A stretch of DNA of 64,000 nt from Polyangium mundeleinium (GTDB lineage: Bacteria > Myxococcota_A > Polyangia > Polyangiales > Polyangiaceae), in assembly GCF_028369105.1 (NCBI RefSeq), contig NZ_JAQNDO010000001.1, positions 1,488,001 through 1,552,000 of the forward strand. The letters are read 5' to 3'. The notes below the pieces were generated by a model. That model was given only the letters and a program-made list of their open reading frames with translations, was not told the origin of the DNA and made no database searches. The position numbers and the translations under genes were made by a program. Below are positions 60,283-64,000 of this stretch, one piece after another (positions within the stretch are counted from its first letter, which is position 1; every line of letters starts with the position of its first letter).

Positions 60283-60585
60283 ATGTCGAGCAACAAGGGC
60301 AGCCATGAACGATCGATCCCTCCAAGATGGGTCCCCCTGGAACGCGCCGCGGCCTTCCTCGGGATGAACACCGCGGCCCTCCGTAAGACCCTCGAGCGCC
60401 GCGCCACCCGCGCCTCGGATGGCGGCACCGAGGCGAGCCTCGACGGCGTGCGGGCGCGCAAGTTTGGCCGGCTGTGGCGGGTGAAGTTCTCCGAGGCGTG
60501 GTGCGGTCCCGTCAGCGCGCGGCTCATGCTGGAGTCGGGCCATCGCGAAAGTGACCGGAACGACCAGAAAGGAGGCTGGTCATGA
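60283..60585 (+). CDS. Excisionase-like HTH protein before the second integrase
   Basis: ATG 60283 with AGGAG upstream gives 100 residues. An HTH of the excisionase/MerR kind covers about 14-45 (RWVPLERAAAFLGMNTAALR). A short wing with ARKFGRLWRVKFSEAWC follows. The stop overlaps the integrase ATG (ATGA), so both are co-translated; this is the usual arrangement for directionality control. DNA-binding role sure in outline; no att site was found here. Confidence 0.7.
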   Translation: MSSNKGSHERSIPPRWVPLERAAAFLGMNTAALRKTLERRATRASDGGTEASLDGVRARKFGRLWRVKFSEAWCGPVSARLMLESGHRESDRNDQKGGWS

Positions 60586-61769
60586 CGGTACGAAAAGCCA
60601 CGCGCCGCGGTCAGCCGCGTCTGGTTATTGACATCGTGTTTACGAAGCCGGACGGGACCCCCGGGCGGTATCGGAAGGATGCCCAGGTGCAGACGATGGC
60701 CGCGGCCCGGGCGGAGGAGCGGCGGCTCCTCTCGTTGATCGCGCAGTATGGAGAGCCGTTCGAGCCGGCGGAAACGCTGGCGGTGGTCGTAGCGCCGAAG
60801 GCGGGAGCGAAACCTGCGAATGGTCCCAAGCCGCCCATGGCTGGCGTTGTCGAACAAAGCTCGCCTTCCGAGAAGACGTTCGCTGACGTCGTTGCCGAGT
60901 ACAAGGCGAGCTTCATGATCACCGATCTGAAGCCGACCTCCCGGCGCGGTTACGCGTCGGTCCTCGAGAGCACCCTGCTCCCGAGGTTCGGCGAGGATCC
61001 GATCAGCAAGGTCGAGGGCGCCGCCGCCTCCGCGCTCGACGTCGACCTGTCCAAGCGGCAGCGAGCTCGGGCGACCCGGAACAACATCCAGATCGTCCTC
61101 CGATCGGTCCTCCAGTTCGCGGTGAAGCGCAAGTACCTCGCCGACCTGCCGGCGAACCTGCCGAGGCTCAAGCCCGTCGAGCAGACCCTCCTCGAGATCC
61201 CTTCGGACGAGCAAGTCAAGAAGCTCCTCGACACCGCGAACGAGCTCCACCGCCGCGCCTTCGCCCTCATGGTGTTCGCCGGGCTCCGCCCGAACGAGCT
61301 CCGTGCGCTGCGCAGGAAGGACGTGAAGCTACGGCGGGAGGAGGGCGCCACGGTGGGCGGCTTCCTCAGCATCCGCGAGGGTCGGTCCTACGGCGAGGTC
61401 CACACGCCGAAGACCGGCCAGCGGGAGATCCCGATCGCCCCGCAGCTCGCGCCCCTGCTCGCTCCCGTCGAGGAGGGCCCGCGGGACGGGCACGTAGCCG
61501 TCAACAAGCGAGGCACGCCGTGGGGTCAGTTCGGGGTCGACCGCGCGTTCAAGCGGGTCGGCAAGCGGATCGGCCTCGAAGAGTGGTCGGTGTACTGCCT
61601 CCGGCACTACGCGATCACCCTCTGGCTCCGAGCGGGCATCCCGGTCCATGTCGTCCAGCGGATGGCAGGTCACAAGCACCTGTCGACCACGCAGAGGTAC
61701 GTGCACCACCTCAAGGAGGATCTCGACGATGCCGCCAGGCGGATGGCAGCATGGAACAGCGGCGGATAG
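60582..61769 (+). CDS. Tyrosine recombinase / integrase (second)
   Basis: This 395-residue protein has an N-terminal arm domain, a core-binding domain at about 98-185 and a catalytic domain. Catalytic residues: R236 (FAGLRPNELRAL), K277 (HTPKTGQREI), R341 (CLRHYAITLWL), H364 (MAGHKHLSTT) and nucleophile Y373. The first His of the usual HxxR is Tyr (Y338), a change known to be tolerated in this superfamily. It would integrate and excise the element containing the minus-strand cluster. The att site is not visible; no tRNA flanks it in the window. Intact length. Confidence 0.9.
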   Translation: MTVRKATRRGQPRLVIDIVFTKPDGTPGRYRKDAQVQTMAAARAEERRLLSLIAQYGEPFEPAETLAVVVAPKAGAKPANGPKPPMAGVVEQSSPSEKTFADVVAEYKASFMITDLKPTSRRGYASVLESTLLPRFGEDPISKVEGAAASALDVDLSKRQRARATRNNIQIVLRSVLQFAVKRKYLADLPANLPRLKPVEQTLLEIPSDEQVKKLLDTANELHRRAFALMVFAGLRPNELRALRRKDVKLRREEGATVGGFLSIREGRSYGEVHTPKTGQREIPIAPQLAPLLAPVEEGPRDGHVAVNKRGTPWGQFGVDRAFKRVGKRIGLEEWSVYCLRHYAITLWLRAGIPVHVVQRMAGHKHLSTTQRYVHHLKEDLDDAARRMAAWNSGG

Positions 61770-61920
61770 CGCCACCTCCCGTTGACGAGTCGGGCAAGCG
61801 GCTGGCCATGAATATCGGATGGGCGGGGGGTCACGCCACGTCACGACTCGGGGGGATCGGGATGGGGCCTGGCATGGGATTCAGGAAGCCCATCGACAGG
61901 CGACGGTGACGGGCGAGGTA

Positions 61921-62823
61921 TTACGAGCTAGTTGGGCCCTGCTCTCGTTGTGCAACCCGTGCAAGCTCAGCTCCGATCAAATCAAGAGCCTGTGCGAGAT
62001 CCTCTGCATAGATTGGTGCACGCACTCGAAGTGCCAACATCAACACTGTTAGCTCTAGCGGCGTCTTGAGCTGCAATTTATCAATAATTTCACTCGATGG
62101 TGCTGGTAAAGCCCGACTCATCATGTCGAGCATATCCGCCTCGATCCGCTGCGTCACGAGTCGCTCAGCACAACCATCGTCCGCAGCAGCGACAACCTTT
62201 CGCCATTTGTCGAGATGGCGGTTTCGAAACTGGACGACATCGATCCTATCGTAACCGAGGCGTTTGGCGGCACCGACGACATATTCATCAAACCTATAGC
62301 CATCCCAATTTCGATCCAACCGGCGGCTCAACTCGCTAATTAATCGCGGACCATCCTCTGCGCTGTCCAACGCTTCACACGCCGCGATGGCATTGCGGAG
62401 CACCAAGTCGACATCTTTACTGAGCGCGTCAAAACAGGCTTTCCATTCATTCGGCTCCTCAGGAACGCTCTTTCCACAACCACTACGGAACCACTCCCAA
62501 GCCTGCTTCAGCTTCTTGAGGTCTTCGTCCTTATCGAGCATGAGATTATGCGTCGCCCATGTTCGCAAGAACGTAACCTGGGGAAGTAGTTGTGCGTTCG
62601 GTGTCCCCGTGAGTGGGGGCAGCTCCTTAAGAAATTTTAGCGAAACCCGACCTGTCTCCTGGATCAGTGCATAGGACCAAACCACGAGTCGCACGAAGGA
62701 TAGCTCGTCGTCATCTCGCTTGGGTGTGGCGACTGTAATTTCCGCGAGTGCTCGGGGACCAGCGTGCGCAACCAAGCGCTGTCGTAGTGTTCGGTGTGCA
62801 TCAAGTACGCTTGTGAAGCTCAC
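61921..62823 (-). CDS. Hypothetical protein, 300 aa, coupled to the next upstream gene
   Basis: No family known. The protein is helical and soluble: FTSVLDAHRTLRQRLVAHAG, RLVVWSYALIQETGRVSLKF and LKQAWEWFRSGCGKSV. A C-terminal half contains AAKRLGYDRIDVVQFRNRHL and ELTVLMLALRVRAPIYA. The CSK/SGCGKS-like segment is not a P-loop in context. ATG 62823 overlaps the stop of the partial gene by four bases, so they act together. It is lower in GC than the integrase and has more varied codon use, which hints at transfer. Converges with the integrase. Confidence 0.6.
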   Translation of the reverse strand: MSFTSVLDAHRTLRQRLVAHAGPRALAEITVATPKRDDDELSFVRLVVWSYALIQETGRVSLKFLKELPPLTGTPNAQLLPQVTFLRTWATHNLMLDKDEDLKKLKQAWEWFRSGCGKSVPEEPNEWKACFDALSKDVDLVLRNAIAACEALDSAEDGPRLISELSRRLDRNWDGYRFDEYVVGAAKRLGYDRIDVVQFRNRHLDKWRKVVAAADDGCAERLVTQRIEADMLDMMSRALPAPSSEIIDKLQLKTPLELTVLMLALRVRAPIYAEDLAQALDLIGAELARVAQREQGPTSS

Positions 62824-64000
62824 GATGCTACCTCATAACGAGTTAGCGGGTCAGCGATGGGGCCCAGATAGTTGAACGCGATTGCGAAGTCCCGCACCTC
62901 ATAACCAGGCTTAAGGAGCGTTCCGTAAAAGTCGCGCTCAAGCAGGTTTATACGAGCGTTGACGCCTTCAACTGCAACCTGCCAATGACCCTGGCTTCTG
63001 GAAGCGATTAGACGTCCGCGGTGGATCGAAGGGTTGCCGCTAGCGTCAGCCACAAAGAGACGACGGTGCACACGACGGCTGTCTTCGAATTCTGTATCAT
63101 GCGCGAGGGAGCGCCAAGTATCAAGCGCGTACTGGACGTCGCGGCACACCCATGCGAGCACCGCCTCCAGGTACCGCATCGAGAAGTCTGCTGCGTCATT
63201 AGATGACTTGTTGAGCGCCTGAACGATCTGCAGTAGCTTTTGGCGTGCCCTCATATCGTGTGGTATAGGGCGTCGTTCACCGCGGAGTAGCCGCTCTCCA
63301 GTCGCGCCGATCCATACAAATTCGAGAAGTAGCCGAAGGCAACGAGGGTCCGTCGATGCGACACTGAGCTTCTGTTCAATGAAGTCTGCTGCGCGTCGCG
63401 CCTTGTCACGCACTTCGTCGGTGAAAGCAACCGGCGTCTCCTGAAATGCCTCTAGGCAGATCGAGCGGGCCTCTAAGTAAAGGGCGACTGCCGGGTTTAT
63501 CGCCTCCAAGGACTTTAGGGCATCAGCCTTTAATTCAGCGTCCTTTAGTACGTCGCCAATTTTGGCACGACGCACGTGGAACCGTTCCAGTTGTGATGGA
63601 GGTAGCTGGCTTGGATCGATCCGGTCAAGCACAGAATAGATGTCGGCCACAAGTTCCCCGCGCCGTGGTGGCGACAGCGAAGCAGTGGACTGCGATTCGG
63701 CGAGAATATCCGCAGGCGTCCACAATGCTACATCGTAGGGGAAGTAGTTCGGTGCGACACCCATTGCACGGTTCGCCGCTGTACGAGCGGCCAAGTAATC
63801 CGACCACACCACATCTGCCGGCGCGTTATGCACGGAATGGCCGACAGCCAGAAAGCCATAAATCGATGCTCGCTCAACGAATAGATTCTCCCGTGTGCGG
63901 CGGGCTGCACGTAACTGACCGTTCGTAACCTTTCGGATAGCCTCTTCCACTACACTGCGCGCTTCTTCAAGTACCACATCGCGTTCTGCTATTGTATCTG
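62820..64000 (-). CDS. Helical repeat protein, 5' end beyond the right edge
   Basis: A frame of at least 393 codons ends at 62820; it stays open to base 64000 and reads DTIAERDVVLEEARSVVEEA there, so the start lies outside. The visible part is helical and looks like TPR- or HEAT-type hairpins (KADALKSLEAINPAVALYLE, RQKLLQIVQALNKSSNDAAD), with a beta-rich C-terminal segment (HRGRLIASRSQGHWQVAVEG). It may be the C-terminal sensor or scaffold half of a larger protein, such as a STAND-type ATPase; this cannot be judged from here. Coupled to the next gene by a four-base overlap. Confidence 0.6.
   Translation of the reverse strand, partial: DTIAERDVVLEEARSVVEEAIRKVTNGQLRAARRTRENLFVERASIYGFLAVGHSVHNAPADVVWSDYLAARTAANRAMGVAPNYFPYDVALWTPADILAESQSTASLSPPRRGELVADIYSVLDRIDPSQLPPSQLERFHVRRAKIGDVLKDAELKADALKSLEAINPAVALYLEARSICLEAFQETPVAFTDEVRDKARRAADFIEQKLSVASTDPRCLRLLLEFVWIGATGERLLRGERRPIPHDMRARQKLLQIVQALNKSSNDAADFSMRYLEAVLAWVCRDVQYALDTWRSLAHDTEFEDSRRVHRRLFVADASGNPSIHRGRLIASRSQGHWQVAVEGVNARINLLERDFYGTLLKPGYEVRDFAIAFNYLGPIADPLTRYEVAS

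Overview
The window is GC-rich DNA of myxobacterial character, most like Polyangiales. This is inferred from family content: an AgmX/PglI-type lipoprotein, a Ser/Thr kinase beside Cys-rich secreted proteins, an ECF sigma factor with a membrane tail, a VgrG/DUF2169 type VI secretion island, and several integrated elements. No rRNA, complete tRNA or CRISPR array was seen. The only tRNA-like sequence is a 3' fragment of tRNA-Arg(CCU).

Layout. (1) 1-9.9 kb: left integrated element. A partial MerR-type regulator is followed by a minus-strand operon (XRE regulator, two ParB-like proteins, one fused to a DUF5131/Gp37-Gp68 domain), then an excisionase-like HTH gene, a tyrosine integrase and the tRNA-Arg(CCU) att-like fragment. 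(2) 10.2-17.4 kb: accessory genes. Two convergent TIR-domain genes, small proteins, an AgmX-type lipoprotein, and a minus-strand operon ending in a ComM-like ATPase whose Walker A lacks the usual GKT. (3) 17.4-25.7 kb: minus-strand envelope and signalling genes (ECF sigma, Cys-rich secreted proteins, a barrel-like protein, Ser/Thr kinase, TPR-like protein). (4) 25.8-33.6 kb: type VI VgrG island with two DUF2169 proteins, a membrane Prok-RING protein and a free spike-like beta-repeat protein. (5) 33.7-46.8 kb: defence island. A complete type I restriction-modification system (HsdR, HsdS and a SAP-HsdM fusion) sits between two regulatory modules, each with a sigma-like protein, an ImmA/IrrE metallopeptidase and a DUF3892 protein. 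(6) 46.9-58.4 kb: the most unusual part, eleven minus-strand genes, several with stop/start overlaps. They encode a SpoIID-like protein, two proteins sharing a roughly 40-residue helical repeat, a beta-rich protein, two small membrane proteins, a LysM/peptidoglycan-binding Pro/Gln-rich protein, a pair of RadA-like ATPases (one with a broken Walker A), a transglutaminase-like peptidase and a large Pro-rich protein. (7) 58.9-61.8 kb: a ribbon-helix-helix protein, a pair of 109-nt direct repeats, an HTH excisionase candidate and a second tyrosine integrase. (8) 61.9-64 kb: two coupled unknown genes, the second running off the right edge.

How they work together (inference). Regions 1 and 6-7 look like the regulatory/recombination and cargo ends of two integrated elements. 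Region 6 has the parts list of something built to bind and cross the cell envelope: peptidoglycan-binding, peptidase-like, membrane and ATPase proteins, with no recognisable tail genes. It may be an undescribed non-tailed provirus or a domesticated particle. Region 5 and the TIR pair fit defence cargo. Regions 3 and 4 are more host-like.
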